A stretch of 64,000 bases of DNA, taken from contig NZ_CP097253.1 in NCBI RefSeq assembly GCF_023380025.1, positions 1,178,001 to 1,242,000 of the forward strand, in the 5' to 3' direction. Numbering within the stretch: the first letter of the stretch is position 1; every line of letters starts with the position of its first letter. Origin of the DNA: Sphingomonas glaciei (lineage in GTDB: Bacteria; Pseudomonadota; Alphaproteobacteria; Sphingomonadales; Sphingomonadaceae). Position numbers and translations under genes: made by a program. This document shows positions 46,189 through 54,986 of this stretch, one piece after another. A model generated the notes under the pieces. It was given only the letters and a program-made list of their open reading frames with translations, had not been told where the DNA came from and ran no database searches.

Positions 46189-46902
46189 ATGGCATTTCTG
46201 CTTCGCATGACGAGTACCAGCGAGGCCCGCGCTCTGCTGAGCGAGCGAGAGAAAGCGGTCCTGCGGCTCTTGGCGAATAGTCATGATGCGAAATCGATCG
46301 CGCGCGAGCTGGGGCTGTCGGTGCATACCGTCAACGAATATCTCCGCTCGTCCCGGCGCAAGCTTGGCGTGTCCAGCAGCCGGGAAGCAGCGCGGCTGCT
46401 GTCGGCCGAGGAAGCAGGCCTGCCCAATTATGCTGTGGACAGAGAAATTGGGATCGATGAGTCCGTCGCCGCGGATAGAAACTGGGATAACCGGACTGAG
46501 CGCAGATTCACGGCCCGGCATCTCGCTTTCGCGGTTGGAGGTACGTTCGCCATGTCATTGGTTATCGCAGCAGCTTTGTTCACCTGGTTCACCGGATCGC
46601 CCGCCACCGGTCCGCTGTCCAACTGGAGCACCGCCGCCTCGGCGCCCCGATCGAAGACCGTGGTAATCAACCGGGTCCATCTCGACGGGCGGAGCCTACT
46701 GTGGAACGGGATGCCGATTTCAGAGCTTCAGGCTCGCCAGTATCTGGATATCACCACGCAGTTGTCGCCGCAGCCGCTGCTGGTCTTCAGCACGTCGCAG
46801 ACCGCGACCGAAGGGGGCAGACAGCGGGCGCGAGACCTGATCGACAAGAGGTTGAAGTGCACCCCGAGCCTTTGCCTGGAGATCGTCGCCCCCGCAGCCT
46901 AG
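46189..46902 (+). CDS. Membrane-anchored LuxR-type regulator with ExbD/TolR-like periplasmic domain
   Basis: 237 residues. Residues 15-70 form a GerE/LuxR helix-turn-helix (LLSEREKAVLRLLANSHDAK, LGLSVHTVNEYLRSSRRKLG). Residues about 112-134 are a single transmembrane helix. Residues about 155-237 lie in the periplasm; INRVHLDGRSLLWNGMPIS followed by a strand-helix region resembles the ExbD/TolR periplasmic fold. Two cysteines near the end (KCTPSLCLE) could form a disulfide. There is no receiver or autoinducer domain. The layout is that of a one-component CadC/ToxR-like sensor. ATG at 46207 is an alternative start. Confidence 0.75.
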   Translation: MAFLLRMTSTSEARALLSEREKAVLRLLANSHDAKSIARELGLSVHTVNEYLRSSRRKLGVSSSREAARLLSAEEAGLPNYAVDREIGIDESVAADRNWDNRTERRFTARHLAFAVGGTFAMSLVIAAALFTWFTGSPATGPLSNWSTAASAPRSKTVVINRVHLDGRSLLWNGMPISELQARQYLDITTQLSPQPLLVFSTSQTATEGGRQRARDLIDKRLKCTPSLCLEIVAPAA

Positions 46903-46914
46903 CCGGAATTCCCT

Positions 46915-47373
46915 TCAGGCAGGCTCGATCGTGTCGATGGTCAGGGTCTGGCCATCGGCAAGCGTGACCTCGTCGCCTTCGACGCTGCCGAGCATGGCGC
47001 GGACCAGCGGCGCGGTGAAGCCGATGCGGTTGGTATCGGGATCGGCTTCGTCGTGGCCGACGATCAGGTTCGTGCGGGTCTGGCCGTCGCGGCAGTAGGT
47101 GACGCGGGTGCCGATCGCGACCTCTTCGCCATCGGGGGTCGGCACGACCTGCGCGGTGGCGCGGCGGGCGTGCCAGTAACGAGCGTCGCGCTGGACCTTC
47201 TTGCGTGCTTCCTCTTCCATCGGCTCGGCGAGCTGCGCCTCGAGCTCGGCAACGCGCTGCTCGATCTGGGCGAGCCCGCGATCCGTGACGAGATTGGGGC
47301 CGGGCGGGATCGGCAGCTCGTACTTGGGTTCGAGATGCTCGTCGTCGCTCTCGCGGCGGAAGGCGACGCTCAT
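46915..47373 (-). CDS. GreA/GreB family transcription elongation factor
   Basis: 152 residues. An N-terminal coiled coil (LVTDRGLAQIEQRVAELEAQ, KKVQRDARYWHARRATAQVV) is followed by an FKBP-like C-terminal domain (RVTYCRDGQTRTNLIVGHDE, PLVRAMLGSVEGDEVTL). GreB-like proteins rescue backtracked RNA polymerase. The coiled coil here is somewhat short and the N-terminus acidic (RRESDDEHLEP), so it could be a GreB-like paralogue with a different role. Confidence 0.82.
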   Translation of the reverse strand: MSVAFRRESDDEHLEPKYELPIPPGPNLVTDRGLAQIEQRVAELEAQLAEPMEEEARKKVQRDARYWHARRATAQVVPTPDGEEVAIGTRVTYCRDGQTRTNLIVGHDEADPDTNRIGFTAPLVRAMLGSVEGDEVTLADGQTLTIDTIEPA

Positions 47374-47423
47374 GGCTGGCTCAAACGGTTGGTCATGACT
47401 TCATGAACCGCCGAGGACGGGTC

Positions 47424-47681
47424 TTAGTTGCCGCGGGTGGCGTCGGTGACATTACGGTCGTGGCCGCTCTTGTCGCTGAAGAAAGCGGCGGCGAACAGGC
47501 CGCAGCCGAGCAGGACCGAAATGAAGACGCCGCCAATCACCGCGACGACCATGTGGAGGTAGAGTTCGCCGGTCGCACCGAGATAGGCGAGCGCGCCCAT
47601 GGTGAAGATGATCCCTGAGATGAGGATCAGCTTCATCACGCGCCGGAAATCGGCGCTGGCCTGCTGGCGTTCGGTGGACAT
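47424..47681 (-). CDS. Hypothetical two-helix membrane protein
   Basis: 85 residues with two predicted transmembrane helices (about residues 16-37 and 42-68: LILISGIIFTMGALAYLG, VVAVIGGVFISVLLGCGLFA), a charged N-terminus and a polar C-terminal tail. No family recognised. It lies between the CoA-transferase gene and the Gre factor on the same strand. Confidence 0.68.
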   Translation of the reverse strand: MSTERQQASADFRRVMKLILISGIIFTMGALAYLGATGELYLHMVVAVIGGVFISVLLGCGLFAAAFFSDKSGHDRNVTDATRGN

Positions 47682-47737
47682 GCAACGGCTCTAGCCCGCG
47701 CTGTCACCGCGCGCGATTGGACAGATTGTCCGACCGG

Positions 47738-48892
47738 TCAGCCGAGTTCGGCGAGAATTTCGTCGGTGTGCTGCCCGAGACGCGGCGGCGGGCGGTCGCT
47801 GTCCATCCGCTGATCGTCGAGGCGGACGGGGCTTCCGACGAGGCGCATGCCGTCCATCTCGCGCAGCATCGCGCGGTGGGCGGCCTGCGGGTCGGCGAGC
47901 GCTCCGGCGATGCTGTTGATCGGGCCGGCGGGGATGCCGGCGCGTTCGCAGGCTTCGTACCAGCGAGCGGCGGGAGCGGTGCGGGTGATCGCCTCGATCG
48001 CGGCGACGAGTTCGGTGCGGTGGGCGATGCGGGCGGCATTGGTGGCGAAACGCTCGTCCGTCGCCCAGCCGGGGTGGCCAAGCAGAGCGGCGAAGGCGGC
48101 GAACTGACGGTCGTTGCCGACGGCGACGATCAACGGCTGATCGGCACAGGCGAAGGGCTGGTAGGGGACGAGATTGGGATGGCTGTTGCCCTGTCGCGGC
48201 GGGCTTTCGCCGCTGACGAGATAGTTGGATGCCTGGTTGGCGAGCATGGCAAGGCCGCAGTCGAGCAGTGCGCTGTCGATCCTTGCCCCCTCCCCGATCG
48301 TGCCGCGACGGACCAGCGCGGCGAGAATGGCGTTGGCGGTGTAGAGGCCGGTGAACAGGTCGACCACCGCAACCCCGGCGCGAAGTGGGCCGCCATTCTC
48401 CACCTCGTCGGGGAGGCCGGTGATGCTCATCAGCCCGGCCTGGCCCTGGATCATGAAGTCGTAGCCGGCCTGTGCGGCGCGGGGGCCGTCCTGGCCGAAG
48501 CCGGTGATGCTGGCGTAGACGAGACGCGGGTTGCGCTGCCGCAGGGTCGCGGCGTCGAGGCCGTATTTCGCAAGCGCGCCGACCTTGAAATTCTCGACCA
48601 CCACGTCGCTGCGGTCGGCGAGACGGCGGACCTGTTCGGCGCCTTCTTCGGAAGCGAGATCGATGGCGGCGCTGCGCTTGCCGCGATTGGCGGCGAGGAA
48701 ATAGGCCGCGGTGCGGGTGCCGTCGTCATGCTCGATCCATGGCGGGCCCCAGTGGCGGGTGTCGTCGCCCTGCCCCGGCCGCTCGATCTTGACGACGTCG
48801 GCGCCGAGGTCGGCGAGGAGTTGGGTGCACCACGGTCCAGCGAGGACCCGGCTGAGGTCGAGGACGCGGATGCCGGCGAGGGGCCTCGTCAT
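47738..48892 (-). CDS. CaiB/BaiF family CoA-transferase
   Basis: 384 residues of class III CoA-transferase. PLAGIRVLDLSRVLAGPWCT and QLLADLGADVVKIERPGQGD are the classic start. VVENFKVGALAKYGLDAATL, SITGFGQDGP and AGYDFMIQGQAGLMSITG follow, with the Asp of the catalytic segment in this last region. It moves CoA between carboxylic acids, often in carnitine, oxalate or aromatic acid metabolism; the substrate is unknown. The start overlaps the stop of the upstream oxidoreductase as ATGA, so the pair may act together. Confidence 0.92.
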   Translation of the reverse strand: MTRPLAGIRVLDLSRVLAGPWCTQLLADLGADVVKIERPGQGDDTRHWGPPWIEHDDGTRTAAYFLAANRGKRSAAIDLASEEGAEQVRRLADRSDVVVENFKVGALAKYGLDAATLRQRNPRLVYASITGFGQDGPRAAQAGYDFMIQGQAGLMSITGLPDEVENGGPLRAGVAVVDLFTGLYTANAILAALVRRGTIGEGARIDSALLDCGLAMLANQASNYLVSGESPPRQGNSHPNLVPYQPFACADQPLIVAVGNDRQFAAFAALLGHPGWATDERFATNAARIAHRTELVAAIEAITRTAPAARWYEACERAGIPAGPINSIAGALADPQAAHRAMLREMDGMRLVGSPVRLDDQRMDSDRPPPRLGQHTDEILAELG

Positions 48893-50481
48893 GCGCGGCG
48901 CTTCCACGGGCGGCGGTCGGCGAGGACGGCTTGCGCGGCGTTGTGGCCGGGGGCGCCGGTCACGCCGCCGCCCGGATGCGCGCCCGAGCCGCACAGGTAG
49001 AGGCCGGGGAGCGGCATGCGATAGTCGGCGGCGCCGATCATCGGTCGGGCGCTGAACAATTGGTCGAGACCCATCTTGCCGTGGAAGATGTCGCCGCCGA
49101 CCAGACCGAAGCGGCGCTCGAGATCGAGGGGCGAATGGATCTGGCGGCCGATGACGCTCCTGGCGAAGCCGGGGGCGTGGCGGTCGACGGTGGCGATGAC
49201 ATGATCGGCGACCTTGTCGCGCACCTTGTCCCAATGGAGAGGCGCGGGAAGCTGGTAGCGGAAATGCTGGCAGAACAGGCTGGCGACGTGCTTGCCTTCG
49301 GGGGCGAGCGAGGGATCGAGGGTCGAGGGGATGAGCATCTCGACGATCGGCTGTTTCGACCAGCCGTCACGCTTCGCGTCGTCATGGGCGCGGTCCATGT
49401 AGGCAAGGCTGGGGGCGATGATGATCCCGCCGGTAAGATGGTCGCCGGCTTCCGGTTTGGCAGTGAAGCGCGGGAGTTCGGACAGCGCGACGTTCATCCG
49501 GAAGGTCGCGCTTTCGCAGGCCCAGTTGGTCATGTGCAAATGGGTCTGTTCGGGCACCGCGCCCGTGGGAACGAGCTTGTCGAACAGCAGGCGCGGATTG
49601 ATTCCGGCGATCACCTGCGGCGCGCGCCACGCCTTGCCCTTGGCGACGACCCCGACCGCGCGTCCCTTGTCGACGATGATCTCTTCCGCCGGCGCGTTCA
49701 AGATGATGTCGACCCCGGCCTCGCGCGCGGCTTGGGCCATGGCGCGGGTGATCGCGCCCATCCCGCCGATGGCGTGGCCCCAGGCGCCCGGGACGCCGGC
49801 CGCTTCGCCGAACAGGTGGTGGAGGAGGACGTAGGCGGTACCTGGTGTGTAAGGCGAGGCGAAGTTGCCGACCACGCCGTCGAAGCCGAACAGCGCCTTG
49901 GCGAGATCACCCGTGAAATGGCGGTCGAGGATGTCGCCGGCCGAGCGGGTCACATAGTCGTGGACGATGCGGATCTGGTCGGTCGACAGGCCGACGAGGT
50001 CGCGGCCGAGGCCGAGCATGGTGGGGAGGCCGGCAAGTCCAGAGCCGGCTTCGGGCGGGGCTTTGAGGATCCACTTGCGGAGCAAGGGCACAACCGTCTC
50101 GAGCTCGGCCATGTATCGATCGTAGGCGGGGCCGTCCGCCGCATGGTGGCGGACGATCTCGCTGCGGGTCAGGCCGCCGCGGCCGCTGAGGAGATAGTCG
50201 CCGTTGTCGCCCGGCAGGAAATTGTCGGTTTTGCGCAGGACGACCTTGAGCCCGTGGCGGGCGAGGTCGAGGTCGCGGATGACCTTGGGCTGGAGCAGCG
50301 AGACGGTGTAGCTCGCGGCAGAATTGCGGAAGCCTGGAAGGAATTCGTCGGTGACCGCCGCGCCTCCGACCTGCGGCTGGCTTTCGAGGAGAAGGACCTT
50401 GAGGCCCTTCTTCGCGAGGTAGAAGCTGCAGACGAGGCCATTGTGGCCCGCACCGATGATGATCGCGTCGTAGGTTTTCAC
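48889..50481 (-). CDS. NAD(P)/FAD oxidoreductase, carotenoid desaturase-like
   Basis: 530 residues. YDAIIIGAGHNGLVCSFYLA is the FAD dinucleotide motif, followed by LKVLLLESQPQVGGAAVTDE. The C-terminal LYLCGSGAHPGGGVTGAPGH is the flavin-binding motif of the phytoene-desaturase/CrtI-related branch (similar to mammalian PYROXD2). No other carotenoid genes are in the neighbourhood, so a carotenoid substrate is doubtful. Coupled to the CoA-transferase by ATGA. Confidence 0.88.
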   Translation of the reverse strand: MKTYDAIIIGAGHNGLVCSFYLAKKGLKVLLLESQPQVGGAAVTDEFLPGFRNSAASYTVSLLQPKVIRDLDLARHGLKVVLRKTDNFLPGDNGDYLLSGRGGLTRSEIVRHHAADGPAYDRYMAELETVVPLLRKWILKAPPEAGSGLAGLPTMLGLGRDLVGLSTDQIRIVHDYVTRSAGDILDRHFTGDLAKALFGFDGVVGNFASPYTPGTAYVLLHHLFGEAAGVPGAWGHAIGGMGAITRAMAQAAREAGVDIILNAPAEEIIVDKGRAVGVVAKGKAWRAPQVIAGINPRLLFDKLVPTGAVPEQTHLHMTNWACESATFRMNVALSELPRFTAKPEAGDHLTGGIIIAPSLAYMDRAHDDAKRDGWSKQPIVEMLIPSTLDPSLAPEGKHVASLFCQHFRYQLPAPLHWDKVRDKVADHVIATVDRHAPGFARSVIGRQIHSPLDLERRFGLVGGDIFHGKMGLDQLFSARPMIGAADYRMPLPGLYLCGSGAHPGGGVTGAPGHNAAQAVLADRRPWKRRA

Positions 50482-50496
50482 AGTGCGCGCGTAGCA

Positions 50497-50597
50497 CTCC
50501 CCTCCCGCTTGCGGGAGGGGCCGGGGGTGGGACTGGTCGGATCAAAAGCTCGCTTCGCTCGAACCCACCCCTAACCCCTCCCGCGAGCGAGAGGGGA
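50497..50597. repeat. REP-like palindromic repeat unit
   Basis: In the gap between two minus-strand genes. CCCCTCCCGC TT GCGGGAGGGG (50499-50520) is a perfect 10-bp hairpin. Then CCGGGGGTGGG, a short spacer, CCCACCCCTAACCCC and a second hairpin CCCCTCCCGCGAGCGAGAGG follow, so the whole unit folds back on itself. This wording is common in intergenic repeats of high-GC Proteobacteria. Confidence 0.7.
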
Positions 50598-50604
50598 ACA
50601 GAGC

Positions 50605-51957
50605 CTAGCGCATCAGCACCAGTTCTTCGGCCATCGTCGGGTGCAGCGCGAACGTGGCGTCGAAGTCGGCCTTGGTGAGCCCCGCCTTCACCGCGACCGC
50701 TGCGCCCTGCAGGATCTCGGGGGCGTCGGGACCGATCAGGTGGACGCCGACGACCTTGTCCGAGCCTTCGTCGACGACGATCTTGTAGAGCGCGCGCTCG
50801 TTGCGACCGGCGAGAACGTATTTCATCGGGCGGAAGTCCGAGGTGTAGGTCCGGATGACGCCGAGCTTGTTCTTGGCCTGGCTTTCGGTGAGGCCGACCG
50901 AGCCGATCGGCGGGTGCGAGAAGACCGCGCTCGGGATATTGTCATAGTCGACCGTGCACGGCTTGTCGCCGAACTGGGTGTCGGCAAAGGCGTGGCCCTC
51001 GCGGATGGCGACGGGGGTGAGCTGGATGCGGTCGGTGACGTCGCCGACGGCAAAGATCGAAGGGACGGTCGAGCGATATTGCTCGTCGACCTTCACCGCG
51101 CCGCGCTCGGTCAGTTCGACGCCCAGTTCCTCGAGCCCGAGCCCTTCGGTGTTGGGGATGCGGCCGATGGCGAAGAGGACCTGGTCGGCCTCGATGTCGT
51201 CGCAGCCCTTCATCTTGCAAAGGATCGACCCGTCCTCCCGCTTCTCGAGCGAGTCGAAGCCGGCGTTGAAGCGGAAGTCGATGCCCTTGGCGAGGCTGGT
51301 CTTGACCAGGCGGTCGACGATCTGCTCGTCATAGCCGCGCAGGATGGTGTCCGATCGGTTGACGATGGTGACGTGGGCGCCGAGCTGGTGGAAGACGCCG
51401 GCGAATTCGTTGGCAATGTAGCCGCCGCCGGCGATCACGACGCGCTTGGGCATCTCCTCGAGCTCGAACACGTCGTTGGAGGTGATGGCATGCTCGACGC
51501 CGGGGATGTCGGGCAGCGCCGGGCGGGCCCCGGGGGAGAGCAGGATCTTGCCGGCGGTGACGGTGCGGCCGTCGGCGATGCGGAGCGATTGGGGGCCGGT
51601 CACCACGGCGCGGGTCTTGAGCACCGTCACCTGATGGTTGGCGAGGGTTTCCCCGTAGAGGCCCTCGAGCCGGCCGACCTCGGCCATGACGTTGTCGCGC
51701 AGGACCGGCCAGTCGAATCGGCGGCTGGGGATGTCCCAGCCGAACATGGCGGCATCGTCGAGGTCCTCGGCAAAGTGGGCGCCGTAGACGAGCAGTTTCT
51801 TGGGCACGCAGCCGCGGATGACGCAGGTCCCGCCGACGCGATGCTCTTCGGCGACGGCGACACGGGCCCCGTGGCCGGCGGCGATGCGCGCTGCGCGGAC
51901 CCCGCCCGAGCCGGCGCCGAGGACGAACAGGTCGTAGTCGTAGGAAGTGTCAGTCAC
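50605..51957 (-). CDS. gor: Glutathione-disulfide reductase
   Basis: 450 residues. N-terminal FAD motif FVLGAGSGGVRAARIAAGHG and the redox-active disulfide GGTCVIRGCVPKKLLVYG are intact. The central NADPH domain has VVIAGGGYIANEFAGVFHQL, then FAIGRIPNTEGLGLEELGV and AVGDVTDRIQLTPVA, and the dimer interface carries the catalytic ALHPTMAEELV with His and Glu. It regenerates glutathione; gshB is at 37030. The stop is adjacent to the REP-like repeat, and the start overlaps the pgi stop. Confidence 0.95.
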   Translation of the reverse strand: MTDTSYDYDLFVLGAGSGGVRAARIAAGHGARVAVAEEHRVGGTCVIRGCVPKKLLVYGAHFAEDLDDAAMFGWDIPSRRFDWPVLRDNVMAEVGRLEGLYGETLANHQVTVLKTRAVVTGPQSLRIADGRTVTAGKILLSPGARPALPDIPGVEHAITSNDVFELEEMPKRVVIAGGGYIANEFAGVFHQLGAHVTIVNRSDTILRGYDEQIVDRLVKTSLAKGIDFRFNAGFDSLEKREDGSILCKMKGCDDIEADQVLFAIGRIPNTEGLGLEELGVELTERGAVKVDEQYRSTVPSIFAVGDVTDRIQLTPVAIREGHAFADTQFGDKPCTVDYDNIPSAVFSHPPIGSVGLTESQAKNKLGVIRTYTSDFRPMKYVLAGRNERALYKIVVDEGSDKVVGVHLIGPDAPEILQGAAVAVKAGLTKADFDATFALHPTMAEELVLMR

Positions 51958-53447
51958 AGGCCAGCCTTCTCGATGAGGGCGCGGGTGGAGGGGTCGAAGG
52001 CGGCGCGGGTGTCGGGATCGTCGATGGCGCGGGCCATGTCCTTGCCAAGTTCGACGCCGAACTGGTCGAACGGGTTGATTCCGAGCAGCACGGCTTCGGC
52101 GAAGGTGCGATGTTCGTAGAAGGCGAGCAGGGTGCCGAGCGCCGAGGGATCGAGCTGGTCGAGGAGGATGGTGGTCGAGGGGCGGTCACCAGGATAATTG
52201 CGATGCGGATCGTCGGACCCGCGCCCGGTCATCAGCGCGGCGCCTTGGGCGAAGCAGTTGAGCAGTAGTTCGCGGTGGTGGGCGGGGTCCTGCTCGTCGC
52301 TGGCCTCGGCCACGGCGATGAACTCGACCGGGACGAGGTGGGTGCCCTGGTGGAGCAGCTGGAACACCGCGTGCTGGGCATCGGTGCCGGTGCCGCCCCA
52401 CAGGATTGCGGAGGTCTGTCCCTCGACCGGCGAACCGTCGAGGTGCACCCGTTTGCCGTTCGATTCCATCACCAATTGCTGGAGATAGGAAGGGAGCAGC
52501 CGGAGCCGTTCGTCATAGGCGAAGATCGCCCGGGTCGAGGCGCCGAAGCCCTGGGTGTAGGTGAGGTCGGCAAGCGCGGCGAGCAGCGGCAGGTTGGCGT
52601 CGGCCGGTGCCTCGGCGACATGTTCGTCGACCATCGCGGCGCCATCGAGCATCGCTTCGAACGCGTCGGCGCCGAGCGCGAGGGCAGCGGGGAAGCCGAT
52701 CGCCGACCACAGCGAATAGCGGCCGCCGACGCTGGGCGCGAAGGACAGGACGCGGGTTTCGTCGATGCCATATTCGATCGCCTTGTCGGGCGCGGCGGTG
52801 ATGGCGATCAGGCGGCCGTAGGGATCTTCCACCCCCGCCTCTTCGAGCCAGGCCAAGGCGGCATCGGCATTGCGGAGGGTTTCGGCGGTGGTGAAGGTCT
52901 TGGAGGCGACGGCGACCAATGTGGTGGCGGGGTCGAGCCGGCCGAGCGCCTCGTCGACCGCCTGGCCGTCGATGTTGGACAGGATCTCCACCCGGTAGCG
53001 CCGCTCGGTCCGGCCGAGCGCATCGACCAGCAGCGCGGGCCCGAGCGCCGAGCCGCCGATTCCGATGTGGAGGATGCCGGTGATGTCGCCGAACGCGCCG
53101 GCCTCGATCGCATCGACCATCGCGCGCATCCGGCCGCGGCGCTGCGCGGCGAGCGCGACGGCGTCGGGAGAGCCGAAGCCGCGTTCGGCCGGATGCTCGG
53201 CAGCGCGGCCTTCGGTCGGGTTGACCACCTCGCCGGCGAACAGGCGGGCCAGCGCGTCGTAATAATCCTCGGTTTGGAGCGCAGCGACGGCTTCGCGGGT
53301 GAGGTGGGTCTTTGACAGGTCGAAGCGGATGCCGCCGAGATCATGGCTGAAGTCCTCCGCCCGGGCCGGATCGGCGGCGAACAGGTCGGCGAGGGTGGAC
53401 GGGGGGCCGGCGCCGAGGAAGGCGAGCGAAGTCGGGGGGGAAGGCAT
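51954..53447 (-). CDS. pgi: Glucose-6-phosphate isomerase
   Basis: 497 residues from the ATG at 53447. ITGILHIGIGGSALGPALLV, VASKTFTTAETLRNADAAL, SVGGRYSLWSAIGFPAAL, and the C-terminal QLVMESNGKRVHLDGSP with the GGTGTDAQHAVFQLLHQGTH motif containing the ring-opening His are all present. LLGINPFDQFGVELGK is the family's last signature, with the catalytic Lys. Upstream extension of the frame is GC shadow. Overlaps gor by 4 bp. Confidence 0.95.
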   Translation of the reverse strand: MPSPPTSLAFLGAGPPSTLADLFAADPARAEDFSHDLGGIRFDLSKTHLTREAVAALQTEDYYDALARLFAGEVVNPTEGRAAEHPAERGFGSPDAVALAAQRRGRMRAMVDAIEAGAFGDITGILHIGIGGSALGPALLVDALGRTERRYRVEILSNIDGQAVDEALGRLDPATTLVAVASKTFTTAETLRNADAALAWLEEAGVEDPYGRLIAITAAPDKAIEYGIDETRVLSFAPSVGGRYSLWSAIGFPAALALGADAFEAMLDGAAMVDEHVAEAPADANLPLLAALADLTYTQGFGASTRAIFAYDERLRLLPSYLQQLVMESNGKRVHLDGSPVEGQTSAILWGGTGTDAQHAVFQLLHQGTHLVPVEFIAVAEASDEQDPAHHRELLLNCFAQGAALMTGRGSDDPHRNYPGDRPSTTILLDQLDPSALGTLLAFYEHRTFAEAVLLGINPFDQFGVELGKDMARAIDDPDTRAAFDPSTRALIEKAGL

Positions 53448-53532
53448 GGTGGGGACATAGCGACGGCGCCCGTGAAATCCACCCTGCCCTGCTTGACCGC
53501 GAGCCCCGCCAAAGCCCAAGGCCGTTCGCAGA

Positions 53533-54324
53533 ATGGCACGAACGAAGAACGACAAGTCGAAACAGGAAGGCGGCGGCGGACTGCTGCGCGGCCTGCTGAT
53601 GATCCTGGTGCTGGCGTGGATCCTGCGCAGCCTGATCGCGGCGCCCTTCAGCATTCCCTCGGGATCGATGCTACCGGGGCTGTATGTCGGCGACTATCTG
53701 ATCGTGTCCAAATGGAATTACGGATACAGCCGGGCGAGCTTCCTGTTCGGGGTCCCGCCGATCTCGGGCCGGCTGCTGGCCAAGCTGCCCGAGCGCGGCG
53801 ATGTGGTGGTGTTTCGCGGCCCGGCCGGCAACGACGTCATCAAGCGGGTGATCGGGCTGCCGGGCGACAGCGTCGGTACGATCGGCGGCCGGGTGATCCT
53901 GAACGGCCAGGCACTGGCGACCAAGCCGCTGAGCCCCGTCGGCATCCCGGTCAGCGTCAACAGCCCCTGCCGCGCGGTGCGACCGCAGATGCAAGGCAAC
54001 AGTTGCATGTTCTCCGCCTTCCAGGAGACCCTGCCGGGCGGCAAAAGCTATGTCGTGCTGGACCAGGTCGACAATCCGGTGGTCGACGAATTCGCGCCGG
54101 TGCAGGTGCCGGCGGGGCACATCTTCCTGATGGGCGACAATCGCGACGACAGTGCCGACAGCCGCATCCCGCCCGAGATGGGGGGAATGGGCTTTATTCC
54201 GATCGAGTCGCTGGTCGGCAAGGCCCAGGTCACCTTCTGGTCGACCGACGGCACTTCGTCGTGGCTGCTGCCGTGGACCTGGTTCAGCGCGGCGCGGAGC
54301 GAACGGATCGGATCGTCGCACTGA
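53533..54324 (+). CDS. lepB: Signal peptidase I
   Basis: 263 residues. One N-terminal transmembrane helix (about residues 16-36), then the catalytic Ser in FSIPSGSMLPGLYVGD, the catalytic Lys in NDVIKRVIGLPGD and the C-terminal box FLMGDNRDDSADSR. It removes signal peptides at the periplasmic face. First gene of lepB-rnc-era; the stop overlaps the rnc start as TGATG. Confidence 0.96.
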   Translation: MARTKNDKSKQEGGGGLLRGLLMILVLAWILRSLIAAPFSIPSGSMLPGLYVGDYLIVSKWNYGYSRASFLFGVPPISGRLLAKLPERGDVVVFRGPAGNDVIKRVIGLPGDSVGTIGGRVILNGQALATKPLSPVGIPVSVNSPCRAVRPQMQGNSCMFSAFQETLPGGKSYVVLDQVDNPVVDEFAPVQVPAGHIFLMGDNRDDSADSRIPPEMGGMGFIPIESLVGKAQVTFWSTDGTSSWLLPWTWFSAARSERIGSSH

Positions 54325-54986
54325 TGGCGGACGTCGGCGCCTTTGTCAGCGAGCGGCTTGGCCATCGTGCCAACGACCCCAAACTGTTCGAGCGGGCGCT
54401 GACCCATGGCAGCGTGGGTCGCGACAGCTATGAACGGCTGGAATTTCTGGGCGACCGGGTGCTGGGCCTGGTGATCGCGCGGTGGCTGTACGAGCGCTTT
54501 CCCGACGAACCCGAGGGCAAGATGAGCCGGCGCTACAATGCGCTGGTGGCGCGTGAAACCTGCGCCGAGGTCGGGCGAGACTGGGGCGTTCCAGCGCTGG
54601 TCAGGCTTGGCAAGCAGGCGCGCGAGGATGGCGCGCAGCTGTCCGACAATGTGGTCGGCGACGTGGTCGAAGCGCTGCTTGGCGCGGTGCTGCTGGACGG
54701 CGGACTAGATGTGGCCGAGCGGCTGGTGCGGGCGAGCTGGAGCGGGTATCTCGACGTCCAGAAGAAGGCGCCGCAGCATCCCAAGTCGCAGCTGCAGGAA
54801 GTGGCGGCGGCGCGGGGCCTCAAGGCTCCGGTCTATGAGCTGCTGGGGCAGTTCGGGCGGCACCATGCGCCGACCTTCCGGGTCAAGGTGAGCGTCGGCG
54901 GGGCCGGCGAGACCGAGGCCGAAGGCGCGAGCAAGCAGGAAGCGGAAACGGCGGCTGCGGCTGCCTTGCTGGAGAAGATCAGTTGA
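54324..54986 (+). CDS. rnc: Ribonuclease III
   Basis: 220 residues. The RNase III signature ERLEFLGDRVLGLVIARWL with the catalytic Asp, VVGDVVEALLGAVLLDGGLD with the second acidic pair, and a C-terminal double-stranded RNA-binding domain (HPKSQLQEVAAARGLKAPVY to ASKQEAETAAAAALL). It processes rRNA precursors and double-stranded RNA. The stop overlaps the era start as TTGA. Confidence 0.96.
   Translation: MADVGAFVSERLGHRANDPKLFERALTHGSVGRDSYERLEFLGDRVLGLVIARWLYERFPDEPEGKMSRRYNALVARETCAEVGRDWGVPALVRLGKQAREDGAQLSDNVVGDVVEALLGAVLLDGGLDVAERLVRASWSGYLDVQKKAPQHPKSQLQEVAAARGLKAPVYELLGQFGRHHAPTFRVKVSVGGAGETEAEGASKQEAETAAAAALLEKIS

Noticed and set aside
53343..54323. Upstream extension of the RNase III frame
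   Set aside because: Lies in lepB in another frame; rnc begins at the TGATG junction at 54324.
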